Part shown: positions 15,990 through 23,756 of the stretch, one piece after another
Position numbering within the stretch: the stretch's first letter is position 1
Layout: every line of letters starts with the position of its first letter
NCBI GenBank assembly: GCA_016781525.1
Contig: JADDQE010000191.1
Span: 1 to 41,671, forward strand
DNA: 41,671 nucleotides
Direction of reading: 5' to 3'
DNA from: a bacterium
GTDB lineage: Bacteria; Chloroflexota; Chloroflexia; Chloroflexales; Kallotenuaceae
Made by a program: the position numbers and the translations under genes
Notes under the pieces: model-generated
Told to the model about the DNA's origin: nothing
Database searches by the model: none
Seen by the model: the letters and a program-made list of their open reading frames with translations, nothing else

Positions 15990-17897
15990 ATGACATTTGA
16001 ACTGAACGGCCCGGCGGGTCGGCTTGTTCTCGCGGAAAACTGTCAGCTGCGCTTTGAACGCGACGGCCAGGTTGTGCTGCAGTCGGGCGCGCTGCCAGCT
16101 TTCGTGCCACAGTACGGCGTGGAGCTTTCGGTTATTCGGATGGTGAGTGTGCTGCAGCGCGGCGATGGTTTCTTGGTCGAGTTCGGCACGGTGCAGCCCG
16201 CCGTCACCATTACCCTTGAGGTCGAGCCGACCGATAGCGGATTTCGTCTGCTGTGGATTGCGCCGGCGGCCTGCCCGGCGCTTGGTGTTAGCTGGAATTT
16301 GCGCCCCTACGGCCCATGGTATGGCCATGGCGAACGCGTGATTCAGAGCTGGCCACTAGACCGGCAGCAAGTGCTGGCCGAGCCACATATGCCCTATGAC
16401 CATGCGACGGACGGCACGCTCAATATCGGGACGCCTTTCTGGGTGAATGCGAGCGGTGCAGGCATCTTGGTGGAGGAAGCCCTGGGAGAGCTTGCCGTGA
16501 CGCTTGGGCGCGCCGATGATGGGTTGCTGCGGATCGTGACGCGTGCGCCGCGGGCCAAGTTCACTGGCTTCGATTTCCAGGGCGCGCAGCTGGGTCCTCG
16601 GCTAGCCGTGGATATACTGCTTGGCGATACGGCGCCGGACGCTTTTCGCCTGGCCATACGCTTTCTTGGCTCGCCTACAACCTCCCCACCCGAAGAGCTC
16701 TTCGCCGCGCCAATCTGGACAACCTGGGCCCACTACAAAACGGGTGTCACGCAGTCCGACGTGCTGCAGTTTGCCGGTGCCATCGCCGAGCGGAACTACC
16801 CCCGCTCGGTCTTGGAGATTGACGACCGCTGGCAAACAGCCTATGGTACCTGCGAGTTTGACGCCGCTAAATTTCCAGATCCGGGGGCTATGGTAGAGCT
16901 GTTGCATGCACAAGGTTTTAAGGTGACATTATGGATGCCACCCTTCTTCGATCCTGCGGGAGCGGGCTTCGCAACGGCGAAGGAGCGGGGATTTTTAGTG
17001 CGCCACCCTGCGTCCGCCGAGCCCTACCTTGTTCGTTGGTGGCAGGGCTATGGTGGGCTACTTGACGTAAGCAATCGTGATGCGCTTGACTGGTGGCTGA
17101 CACAGCTCCAAGGCCTGCAACGCGAGTTTGGCATTGACGGTTTTAAGTTCGATGGCGGCGAGGGGAATTTTCTGCCGGTAGACGGGGTTACCGCCTTACC
17201 GATGATCCGCCGGCAGTATGCTGACCGCTATGTTAAGTGGGTAGCCGAGCACTTTAGGTGGACCGAAGTGCGCTCAGGCTGGCGCGCCCAGCAATATGGT
17301 CTACTCTTTCGTGAATGGGACAAATGGAGCCGCTGGGGCCTCGATAATGGGCTACACAGCGTACTGACCCAAGCCTTGACGTTGAGCTTGATCGGTTATC
17401 CGTTTATCTTGCCCGACATGATTGGCGGCAATGGGTATCAAGGTGAGCTGCCCGATGGTGAGCTGCTGGTGCGTTGGACGCAGCTCACGGCGCTGCTGCC
17501 CGCAATGCAGTTCTCGATCCCGCCCTGGCTCTACGGCGATGAGGTCGATGCGATTTGCCAGCGCTACGCCGCGCTCCACGCTGAGCTGGCTCCGTATATT
17601 CAGTCGTTGGTTGCCGAGACACTCCGGGATGGAGCGCCAATTGTGCGGCCAGTGTTCTGGCATGTGCCCACGGACCGCACTGCCCAGATGCTCGACGATC
17701 AATTCCTCCTTGGCGATCTCCTGCTGGTCGCACCCGTAGTCGGGCGAGGTCAGCGCCAACGGGACGTTTACTTGCCGGCCGGACGCTGGCGGGACCGCTG
17801 GCTGGGTGAAATCTATAACGGCCCGTGCTGGCTCCACGCCTACGACGCCGATCTCCATACGCTGCCGCTGTTCGAGCGGTTGCATGGTGACTTGTGA
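15990..17897 (+). CDS. Glycoside hydrolase family 31, MYORG-like branch
   Basis: 635 aa, ATG at 15990 preceded by GAGGAA. The N-terminal beta-sandwich (1-235) leads into a (beta/alpha)8 barrel: LEIDDRWQTAYGTCEFDA, GFKVTLWMPPFFDP, then the nucleophile region GIDGFKFDGGEG (Asp388). The probable acid/base lies in REWDKWSRWG (Asp444), followed by GYPFILPDMIGGNGY and MQFSIPPW. The DMIGGN and FKFDGGE features and the NGLHSVLTQALTLSLIGYPF stretch resemble the MYORG group of GH31 more than classical alpha-glucosidases; human MYORG has alpha-galactosidase activity. No signal peptide, so it is probably cytoplasmic. Its stop overlaps the moxR start (GTGA). Substrate is uncertain. Confidence 0.88.
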   Translation: MTFELNGPAGRLVLAENCQLRFERDGQVVLQSGALPAFVPQYGVELSVIRMVSVLQRGDGFLVEFGTVQPAVTITLEVEPTDSGFRLLWIAPAACPALGVSWNLRPYGPWYGHGERVIQSWPLDRQQVLAEPHMPYDHATDGTLNIGTPFWVNASGAGILVEEALGELAVTLGRADDGLLRIVTRAPRAKFTGFDFQGAQLGPRLAVDILLGDTAPDAFRLAIRFLGSPTTSPPEELFAAPIWTTWAHYKTGVTQSDVLQFAGAIAERNYPRSVLEIDDRWQTAYGTCEFDAAKFPDPGAMVELLHAQGFKVTLWMPPFFDPAGAGFATAKERGFLVRHPASAEPYLVRWWQGYGGLLDVSNRDALDWWLTQLQGLQREFGIDGFKFDGGEGNFLPVDGVTALPMIRRQYADRYVKWVAEHFRWTEVRSGWRAQQYGLLFREWDKWSRWGLDNGLHSVLTQALTLSLIGYPFILPDMIGGNGYQGELPDGELLVRWTQLTALLPAMQFSIPPWLYGDEVDAICQRYAALHAELAPYIQSLVAETLRDGAPIVRPVFWHVPTDRTAQMLDDQFLLGDLLLVAPVVGRGQRQRDVYLPAGRWRDRWLGEIYNGPCWLHAYDADLHTLPLFERLHGDL

Positions 17898-18892
17898 AAG
17901 CGAGAATCATGGTTGACCAATCGCCTCAGCTCGGGGCTGTGCAGCTTGAGCAGATTGCCGAATGGGCTGAGGCCGTTCAGGCAAATGTGTCGCAGGTTAT
18001 TGTCGGTAAGCAGGCGGTTGTCGAGCTGCTGCTGGTCGCACTGCTAAGCGGTGGGCATGTGTTGCTGGAGGATGTGCCGGGTACAGGCAAGACAATGCTA
18101 GCGCGCGCCCTTGCAATTACGCTTGGGCTCGACTTCAAGCGCGTGCAGTGCACGCCCGACCTCCTGCCGAACGATATCACGGGTGTCTCGATCTACCATC
18201 AACCGACGGGCGAGTTCCATTTCCGCCAGGGCCCGATTTTTTCACATGTGCTGCTCGCCGATGAGATCAACCGTGCGACGCCACGCACGCAGGCGGCGCT
18301 GCTCGAGGCAATGCAGGAGCAAAATGTCACGGTCGAGGGGCTCACACGGCCATTGCCGCAGCCTTTCATTGTCCTTGCGACCCAGAATCCCGTCGAGTTT
18401 GAAGGCACGTTCCCGCTGCCGGAGGCGCAGTTGGATCGATTTCTGATGCAGGTCGCCGTCGGCTATCCGCTGCCCGCAGAGGAAGCCCAGATGCTACGCA
18501 CAATCGGCAGCCGGCACCCCATTGACGGTATTCGCGCGTTGGCTACGCACGCCAACATCCCACGGCTACGCCAGTTGATTGATAGCGTCCATGTCAGCGA
18601 GCGCATGGTCGCCTATTTGCTTCGCCTCGTGACCGCGACTCGGGAGCATAGCGAGCTAACACTTGGTGCAAGTCCACGGGCGAGCCTTGCCTTGTATCGG
18701 GCATCACAGGCGGCGGCAGCACTTGCCGGCCGCGCCTTTGTGGTGCCTGACGATGTGAAGCGATTGGTCGGTCCAGTGCTACGCCATCGACTTGTCCTGC
18801 GGCCTGAGACCGCACTGCGTGGTCGGACGGTTGGCGCGGTTCTGGATGCTGTTGTTGCCGCAACTGCGATCGAGGACCACGAGGTAGTGTAA
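17894..18892 (+). CDS. MoxR-family AAA+ ATPase
   Basis: 332 aa if the GTG at 17894 is used (4-bp overlap with the GH31 stop); the ATG at 17909 is an alternative. Walker A DVPGTGKTMLARALA (60 on), Walker B HVLLADEINRATPRTQAALL (Asp123, Glu124), sensor 1 FIVLATQNPVEFEGTFPLPE and a C-terminal lid are intact. MoxR ATPases act as chaperones activating partner proteins, often with DUF58/VWA proteins, as in the next gene. The 65-bp gap to the DUF58 gene and the following ATGA overlap suggest an operon. Confidence 0.95.
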   Translation: MKARIMVDQSPQLGAVQLEQIAEWAEAVQANVSQVIVGKQAVVELLLVALLSGGHVLLEDVPGTGKTMLARALAITLGLDFKRVQCTPDLLPNDITGVSIYHQPTGEFHFRQGPIFSHVLLADEINRATPRTQAALLEAMQEQNVTVEGLTRPLPQPFIVLATQNPVEFEGTFPLPEAQLDRFLMQVAVGYPLPAEEAQMLRTIGSRHPIDGIRALATHANIPRLRQLIDSVHVSERMVAYLLRLVTATREHSELTLGASPRASLALYRASQAAAALAGRAFVVPDDVKRLVGPVLRHRLVLRPETALRGRTVGAVLDAVVAATAIEDHEVV

Positions 18893-18957
18893 CAGCCTAT
18901 GGTGTACCTCAGCTACAAACGGTTACGACTAACAAAACTATCTGCTGTGGCAGGACT

Positions 18958-20130
18958 ATGATCAGACTATTTTACCTCGCAGGCGTGCTGCTCGTTCTTG
19001 CGCTTGTGTTGCGCTCCGAAGTGATGAGCGTTGTTGCAATCGCACTAGCCGCGGCAACTTGGATGAGCTCGATGTGGCTGTCACGTGTCGAGCGCGGTCT
19101 GCGAGTACACCGTGAAGTGCCAGAACACTTGCCTCTCGGCGACGAAGCGCAGGTGACTCTCGTACTGCACAACACAGCGCTGCTACGAATCCCCTGGCTT
19201 GAGTTGCGGGAAAGTGTTCCTTTCGGCGTACGGCTGGCGGCGTTAAAGCCGACTGTGATTACCTTAGGCGCGGGAACCACGCATCGCATCTCGTATGCAA
19301 TTCGCGGCAATCGGCGCGGGTGGTACAGTGTGGGACCTCTGAGGATCGCACTTGGCGACGTGCTGGGTCTACGGAAGGTACGCCTGCAGGTAGGTGCCGG
19401 GCATGTCATCGTCTACCCGCGGGTGCTGCCGCTGACCGTGCTTGGCCTGCCTGCGACGCTGGCCTATGGACCGCTGCGGCCCCAAGGGAATGCTATTCGG
19501 ACCGAAGATCCTTCTCGGCCGGCAGGTGTACGCGCCTATGTTGCTGGCGACGATGTGCGTCGCGTGGACTGGAAGTCGTCGGCGCGTCAAAATACGTTGC
19601 TGGTACGACGGGCTGACCCTTCGATCGCACCTGAAACGATGATGGGTCTAGCTTTTGGAAAAGGCGACTATCCCGCGGAGCTGTCTCAAGATGCGTTAGA
19701 GCGCGCGGCGATTGTGGCTGCATCGCTCGCCACCGCACTGTTACAGCGCAAGTTGCCGGTGGGTCTCGTCAGCAACGGTTTTGACCCGCAAAATGATCAA
19801 CTGAGCGTACGGCTTGGCTTTGGTAAAGGCGCGGCGCAGCAGCGGATCGTGCTGAGCGCACTTGGCCGAATAGCGGTAAGCGAGGGTGTTGAGCTGTGGC
19901 GGCTGCTACAGGCGCAGCCATTGCCGTGGGGTGGGACGGTCGTGTTGATCATTGCCGACCTGACGGTGGATCAACTGCCAGAGCTTGTCACGCTGCGCCA
20001 GCGCGGCCAGCAAATTGTGCTCGTGTTGGTTGAAGGCACGCGCGGTGGCCTGGCGCTTGCACAGCAGCAGCGTGTTGCTGCCTACTCCGTCGATCGGGAT
20101 GGCATGCCGGTGCAGGAGCGGAGTGCATGA
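18958..20130 (+). CDS. DUF58 domain membrane protein
   Basis: 390 aa, ATG at 18958. Two N-terminal transmembrane segments (about 3-17 and 22-42) are followed by a beta-rich region and the DUF58 signature RAYVAGDDVRRVDWKSSARQ (residues about 195-215) then TLLVRRADPS. The C-terminal half resembles a VWA-like alpha/beta fold. DUF58 proteins are typical partners of MoxR ATPases in envelope or stress-related complexes. Its stop overlaps the start of the next gene by ATGA, implying coupled translation. Confidence 0.9.
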   Translation: MIRLFYLAGVLLVLALVLRSEVMSVVAIALAAATWMSSMWLSRVERGLRVHREVPEHLPLGDEAQVTLVLHNTALLRIPWLELRESVPFGVRLAALKPTVITLGAGTTHRISYAIRGNRRGWYSVGPLRIALGDVLGLRKVRLQVGAGHVIVYPRVLPLTVLGLPATLAYGPLRPQGNAIRTEDPSRPAGVRAYVAGDDVRRVDWKSSARQNTLLVRRADPSIAPETMMGLAFGKGDYPAELSQDALERAAIVAASLATALLQRKLPVGLVSNGFDPQNDQLSVRLGFGKGAAQQRIVLSALGRIAVSEGVELWRLLQAQPLPWGGTVVLIIADLTVDQLPELVTLRQRGQQIVLVLVEGTRGGLALAQQQRVAAYSVDRDGMPVQERSA

Positions 20131-21701
20131 TGCGGAGCGTACGTTTTACGATTTGGCAGATGCTCCTGGTTGTCGTGCTTGTCGTCGGTGTGGCCAGCGC
20201 TGTGCTCGCCGCGCTCGAGCGCTTCATCCCTGGCTTGGAATTTCCCTGGCTGATGCCTCTGTTAGCGTTCGTGGCCGCGGATGCTGTGGTGACACAGCGC
20301 GTCGTGACGCGGGAGCGACTCAGCTTCGCGGAGCAGGGCGGGCTCCGTATGGCGGAGCTGGTGGTGCTCCTGGTTGCCGTGCGGCTTGCCAGCTTGTCTT
20401 CCGAAGAATTGCCGCTGTTGCAGACGGCAACCAGCTGGATCCGCGATCCACTCGCCTTTTTTGGAGGGACGTTCAGCATGTACCTGCTGCCATCCTTCCT
20501 GATGTGGTGCGGCGCGACGGTCTTGGCGCAGTCGGTGCTGCACTTCGAGGCAGAGCTTCCGGGGGAAGGTTGGATCGGGATCCCCAGCGAAGAGGCACTT
20601 GTTATTGAGGAGCGCGCGCAGGCGGTGGCACGATTTGACCGTTACTGGCTGTTCTGTACCTTGCTATCGCTTGCCTGTGCAACGCTTGCATTGTACGGGG
20701 TTTCCCTGGTGCGTGCGCTACAGCACTGGGACACGGCGCGTCCGGTGCTGGCCGTACTGGGTGTATTGCTGGCGGGGCTGCAGCTCCACAGCCAGGGCCA
20801 GTTTGATCGGTTGACGTACGGATGGCAGCTGGGGCAGGTCGTGGTTACACCGGATGTCTCATACCGCACACGTGCGGCCAGCCGCTGGCTCAGCATTGGG
20901 GCGCTCCTGCTTGGCCTGGCGCTCGGGAGCGTCGCGCTGCTCATTCCACCGCCGCCAATCGTACCAGTCCTGAATGCCCTGCTCCTGGCTTCCACCGTGC
21001 TGCTCGCGCTGGTCGTGGGACTGATGAGCTTACTACTGCTGCCTTTTGCATGGCTGCTGTCACTATTGACAGGTAGTCCCGCGCCTGTGCCGCCCGCGGT
21101 ACCGCAGCTGCCGGTGATGCAAATTCCGGAAACGACGCCAGAACGACCATTGCTCCCGGCGCTCATATTTTGGTTGTGTGCCGTGATGCTGGTTGGAATA
21201 GCGGCGCTACGCTATGCCCAACAGCGGCGCGACCTACGCGCGCTTGTTGCTCGCTGGCCGCGTCTGCATTGGATTCTCGCGCGGATCTATGGGGTCTGGC
21301 GCGAGGCACAGGAATGGACCGCTTATGCAACCTTAGTTATTCGGCAAAACGTGCGGCGGCGCACGGCGTCACGACGAGCACCGTATCCGCCGCTAACGGG
21401 GACTCGAGCCCAGCTGCGGGAGCTGTATTATCGGTTGATCCGTGCCGCCGAGCGGGGCGGTGTGGACCATACAGCATCGCAAACGCCGTATGAGTTTCGC
21501 ACTGCGGTCGGCGATAAGCTTCCTGCGGTTAGGGCCGATGTCGCGGTGGTCACGGACCTGTATGTCGCGGCCGAATATGGTCCGGCGATGCCAGAGGAGG
21601 TCGAGGTTCGTCGTGCGCGGCGGGCATGGCGACGAGCGCTACAGGTTATCGTGCGTGCCCACAAAAAGGTTGTGGCGCACGACGGCGGACGGAAGCGATA
21701 G
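20127..21701 (+). CDS. Polytopic membrane protein with C-terminal DUF4129 domain
   Basis: 524 aa from the ATG at 20127 (a second ATG follows directly). Nine or so hydrophobic segments include pairs near 12-28 and 36-53 and clusters around 215-255 and 285-330. The C-terminal cytoplasmic part contains TRAQLRELYYRLIRAAERGG followed by TPYEFRTAVGDKLP, the DUF4129 motif usually found at the end of transglutaminase-like proteins of MoxR/DUF58 clusters. No transglutaminase domain (Cys/His/Asp) is seen here; it may be encoded separately or absent. Last gene of the cluster. Confidence 0.82.
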   Translation: MMRSVRFTIWQMLLVVVLVVGVASAVLAALERFIPGLEFPWLMPLLAFVAADAVVTQRVVTRERLSFAEQGGLRMAELVVLLVAVRLASLSSEELPLLQTATSWIRDPLAFFGGTFSMYLLPSFLMWCGATVLAQSVLHFEAELPGEGWIGIPSEEALVIEERAQAVARFDRYWLFCTLLSLACATLALYGVSLVRALQHWDTARPVLAVLGVLLAGLQLHSQGQFDRLTYGWQLGQVVVTPDVSYRTRAASRWLSIGALLLGLALGSVALLIPPPPIVPVLNALLLASTVLLALVVGLMSLLLLPFAWLLSLLTGSPAPVPPAVPQLPVMQIPETTPERPLLPALIFWLCAVMLVGIAALRYAQQRRDLRALVARWPRLHWILARIYGVWREAQEWTAYATLVIRQNVRRRTASRRAPYPPLTGTRAQLRELYYRLIRAAERGGVDHTASQTPYEFRTAVGDKLPAVRADVAVVTDLYVAAEYGPAMPEEVEVRRARRAWRRALQVIVRAHKKVVAHDGGRKR

Positions 21702-21722
21702 CGCTGGATACCCTTTAAGCAG

Positions 21723-22199
21723 CTAGATGGTCTCGCGGAAGAATGCGCGCTGTCCAGGGCCTTCCGCGATCCAAACGCCAACCGCGCCGATCGCGTGGTC
21801 GTGACGCGCACGCAAGCGCTGCGCAAGCTGGATCGCAAGATAGGTCGCCAACAGCTCCGCGGTAGTGTTACTAATCGGGAGGAGCACGACATCGCGCGCA
21901 GGAAACATGTATCGTAGGTGCTCGTAAGTTACCAGCACGCTTTCGTCATCCTGTTGCACCTGAATTTTGGGGTTTTCGGTCGCGAGGAGGACACGATGGT
22001 CTAGCGCGTCGCACAAGTCCTTGGCGATGCGCTTTAGCTCCGTAAAGTCGAAAACGTACCCATCATCAGTGAGGTCGCCCTCAACCTCAAACCAGGCTTG
22101 ATAGTTGTGGCCGTGCAGGCGTTCGCAGTTGCCCTTAAACGTTATAAAGTGGGCGGCTGCAAAACCCAGATAGTCCTTGGTAACTTCGATGCGATACAT
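21723..22199 (-). CDS. queD: 6-pyruvoyl-tetrahydropterin synthase / QueD-like protein
   Basis: 158 aa, ATG at 22199. Zinc ligands His17 (AAAHF), His29 and His31 (LHGHNY), catalytic Cys25 (GNCERLHGHNY) and downstream blocks YVFDFTELKR, LDHRVLLATENP, NTTAELLATYLA and EGPGQRAFF are all present. QueD converts 7,8-dihydroneopterin triphosphate to 6-carboxytetrahydropterin in 7-deazaguanine (queuosine) synthesis; PTPS and PTPS-III relatives share the residues, so the exact product is not certain. No queC/E/F or folE neighbours. It starts 3 bp after the stop of the zinc-ribbon gene. Confidence 0.82.
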   Translation of the reverse strand: MYRIEVTKDYLGFAAAHFITFKGNCERLHGHNYQAWFEVEGDLTDDGYVFDFTELKRIAKDLCDALDHRVLLATENPKIQVQQDDESVLVTYEHLRYMFPARDVVLLPISNTTAELLATYLAIQLAQRLRARHDHAIGAVGVWIAEGPGQRAFFRETI

Positions 22200-22202
22200 G
22201 AG

Positions 22203-22550
22203 CTAGTGGGCCGGTAGCTTGGCCGTGACCTCGTCTTCCCTGGAAGGCGACACCACACTCCGGCAGAGTGCGCAAACGCGGAGGGGTACGCCCGCGCCAC
22301 GCTCTATGGACAACTCGTCACGCGAACCGCAGTAATGGCAGACACTCAGATTCTCGAGGTCGTCGGCGCGCCACAGCTGCGGTAGCTGGGCAAAGGCGAG
22401 CCGGCCACGGACCATACACATCATCCCGACTTTGACACAGACTGCCGCCGGAAATACCTCTTCAACCCGGGCGTACATGTTTGTGCGGTAGCACATGACT
22501 TCGTCGCCGATCGCAATGTCCTTCATTCGCGGATGCTGCTGAATTTTCAT
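22203..22550 (-). CDS. Zinc-ribbon protein of unknown function
   Basis: 115 aa, ATG at 22550 with AGGG upstream. A beta-like N-terminal part (AIGDEVMCYRTNMYARVEEV) precedes a probable zinc ribbon made by CHYC (Cys71, Cys74) and CALC (Cys93, Cys96). No catalytic signature or membrane segment. It sits 9 bp after the acidic-tail gene and 3 bp before queD, so all three are likely one transcript. Function not recognised; nucleic-acid or protein binding is possible. Confidence 0.7.
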   Translation of the reverse strand: MKIQQHPRMKDIAIGDEVMCYRTNMYARVEEVFPAAVCVKVGMMCMVRGRLAFAQLPQLWRADDLENLSVCHYCGSRDELSIERGAGVPLRVCALCRSVVSPSREDEVTAKLPAH

Positions 22551-22559
22551 CGAGAAGCC

Positions 22560-22871
22560 CTAGTCGTCTGCGTCAGCCTCATCGTCATCCTCTTCATCAT
22601 CCTCGCTTGGCTCGGCCTGTTCGAGATGAGCAATCATTTGCTGCAGTTCGGGGGCCGATAAGTGAAAGCCCGGTTGGTCGCTAAACATTAGGTCGTCGAG
22701 CACGGCGCTGATTGCCCGCCGGTATCCTGCCTCGAATGCAATTTCGCCAGCTTCCTCTGCGTAAAACTGGTCAAAGGCCCACGCAGCGAGACGTCCCGAG
22801 GCGGCGCCCGTGTCATCCGTCGCGGCCAAAGAAAGCTGTTCGATCACCTGTTGGCGGGTTAATGTATCCAT
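22560..22871 (-). CDS. Small acidic-tailed protein of unknown function
   Basis: 103 aa from the ATG at 22871 (MDTLTRQQVIEQLSLAATDD); the longer in-frame start would overlap the promoter-like sequence. A helical body (LAAWAFDQFYAEEAGEIAFE; AISAVLDDLMFSDQ) ends in a strongly acidic tail (SEDDEEDDDEADADD). No family recognised. First gene of the presumed three-gene unit with the zinc ribbon and queD. Confidence 0.65.
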   Translation of the reverse strand: MDTLTRQQVIEQLSLAATDDTGAASGRLAAWAFDQFYAEEAGEIAFEAGYRRAISAVLDDLMFSDQPGFHLSAPELQQMIAHLEQAEPSEDDEEDDDEADADD

Positions 22872-22900
22872 GTTTATTCGCAGGTGTACGGGGCTCTTAT

Positions 22901-22909
22901 GTTGTACCA
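22901..22909 (-). promoter_or_regulatory. Candidate extended -10 promoter of the queD group
   Basis: Minus strand TGGTACAAC with TGGCAA 17 bp upstream as a weak -35. It lies about 30 bp before the ATG at 22871. Confidence 0.4.
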
Positions 22910-22954
22910 CACTCAGCCGTATTTTGCCATGCGAGCGTCTCGTAAATCATGCGC

Positions 22955-23461
22955 TTACGTCAGGCGGTCGTCGCAGCTATCGTGGAAGCCGCAGCCGCGA
23001 CAGCGCGCGCTCTGTTGATGCGAACGCGGCACGTCAGCAGCCTCGCGGTCCTGACGGATGTCGTCAAGCAATGCCAATACCTCGGTACGGAGCGCGTCCG
23101 TGTACTGAAGCCGGAACGTGTCCGTCGCATAGCGCAACAGTCCGTAACGCGGTGCATGACCCGTCGCTTCTTCTACCAGCAAACAGTAGGCCGCAAGCTG
23201 CATCAGGTCGGACGCATAGGGCTCACGAGCAGTGCGGCTGGGCTTGACTTCGACCGGCACCACGCCGGAGCGGGTTTCAATCAGATAGTCGGGCTGGCCC
23301 ACCAGCCCGTAACGCCGTGATACAAGCGGCCGCTCCGCTTTGCGCCACCCGTTGGTGTCGGATACAAGCACACGCGCCCACGGCAGGCCAGTCGCCCGCC
23401 GCAAGCGTAAGGCAGCTGCCAACAACAGCACTGCGCACAACAACAGCAGCCAAGGAGTCAC
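22955..23461 (-). CDS. Cas4/RecB-like PD-(D/E)XK nuclease, C-terminal half, N-terminally membrane-anchored
   Basis: 168 aa from a GTG at 23461; no Shine-Dalgarno and no other start before an in-frame TAG at 23507-23509. A transmembrane helix (about 3-20) is followed by the nuclease core: LVGQPDYLIE (Asp58), VVPVEVKPS (Glu71, Lys73) and DLMQLAAYCLL (Tyr92). Three C-terminal cysteines follow in CRGCGFHDSC (Cys154, Cys157, Cys163), as in Cas4 iron-sulfur nucleases. The fourth cluster cysteine and the first active-site His of the family are missing here but present in the preceding ORF (23529-23756). No CRISPR array or other cas gene is near, so this is a Cas4-like housekeeping or orphan nuclease. 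Confidence 0.72.
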   Translation of the reverse strand: MTPWLLLLCAVLLLAAALRLRRATGLPWARVLVSDTNGWRKAERPLVSRRYGLVGQPDYLIETRSGVVPVEVKPSRTAREPYASDLMQLAAYCLLVEEATGHAPRYGLLRYATDTFRLQYTDALRTEVLALLDDIRQDREAADVPRSHQQSARCRGCGFHDSCDDRLT

Positions 23462-23528
23462 TGTATCGGTTTTTTGCGACCGCTGGTGGCCGTCGTGTTG
23501 TGAGACCTATGCATTGTTCACACAGCTA

Positions 23529-23756
23529 TCACAGTAGTAACAGCAGCAGAGCGATCGCGGCTAAGCCTAGGCCGCATAGCAGCAGGAGCTGTGATGCTCG
23601 AACGCTCCATCCATGGCGGCCGTGTAATGCCGTTCCGCGTTCGCGGCGTTCCCGCCCGGCGGGCTCCTCACCCAGCACCTGGTGCAGCCACCAAGCCCGC
23701 CGGCAATAAATGTACTCGCCGACCTCGCTCGCTCGGATCATCCGCCGGTGCGACAT
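23529..23756 (-). CDS. Cas4/RecB-like nuclease, N-terminal half, C-terminally membrane-anchored
   Basis: 75 aa, ATG at 23756 overlapping the rseP stop (TAATG). It starts MSHRRMIRASEVGEYIYCRR, the Cas4 N-terminal motif with the first cluster cysteine (Cys18), and continues to the active-site His in RGTALHGRHG (His45). It then runs into one transmembrane helix (about 57-75) and ends at two tandem stops (TGA, TAG). It holds exactly the elements absent from the C-terminal ORF 67 bp downstream. The reading frames differ, so a single base change would not rejoin them. Either a two-subunit nuclease split at an extracytoplasmic hairpin loop, or a broken gene. Confidence 0.68.
   Translation of the reverse strand: MSHRRMIRASEVGEYIYCRRAWWLHQVLGEEPAGRERRERGTALHGRHGWSVRASQLLLLCGLGLAAIALLLLLL

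Noticed and set aside
22955..23756. CRISPR-Cas locus because of the Cas4-like sequence
   Set aside because: No repeats, no cas1/cas2 or effector genes in the window; genes around are housekeeping.
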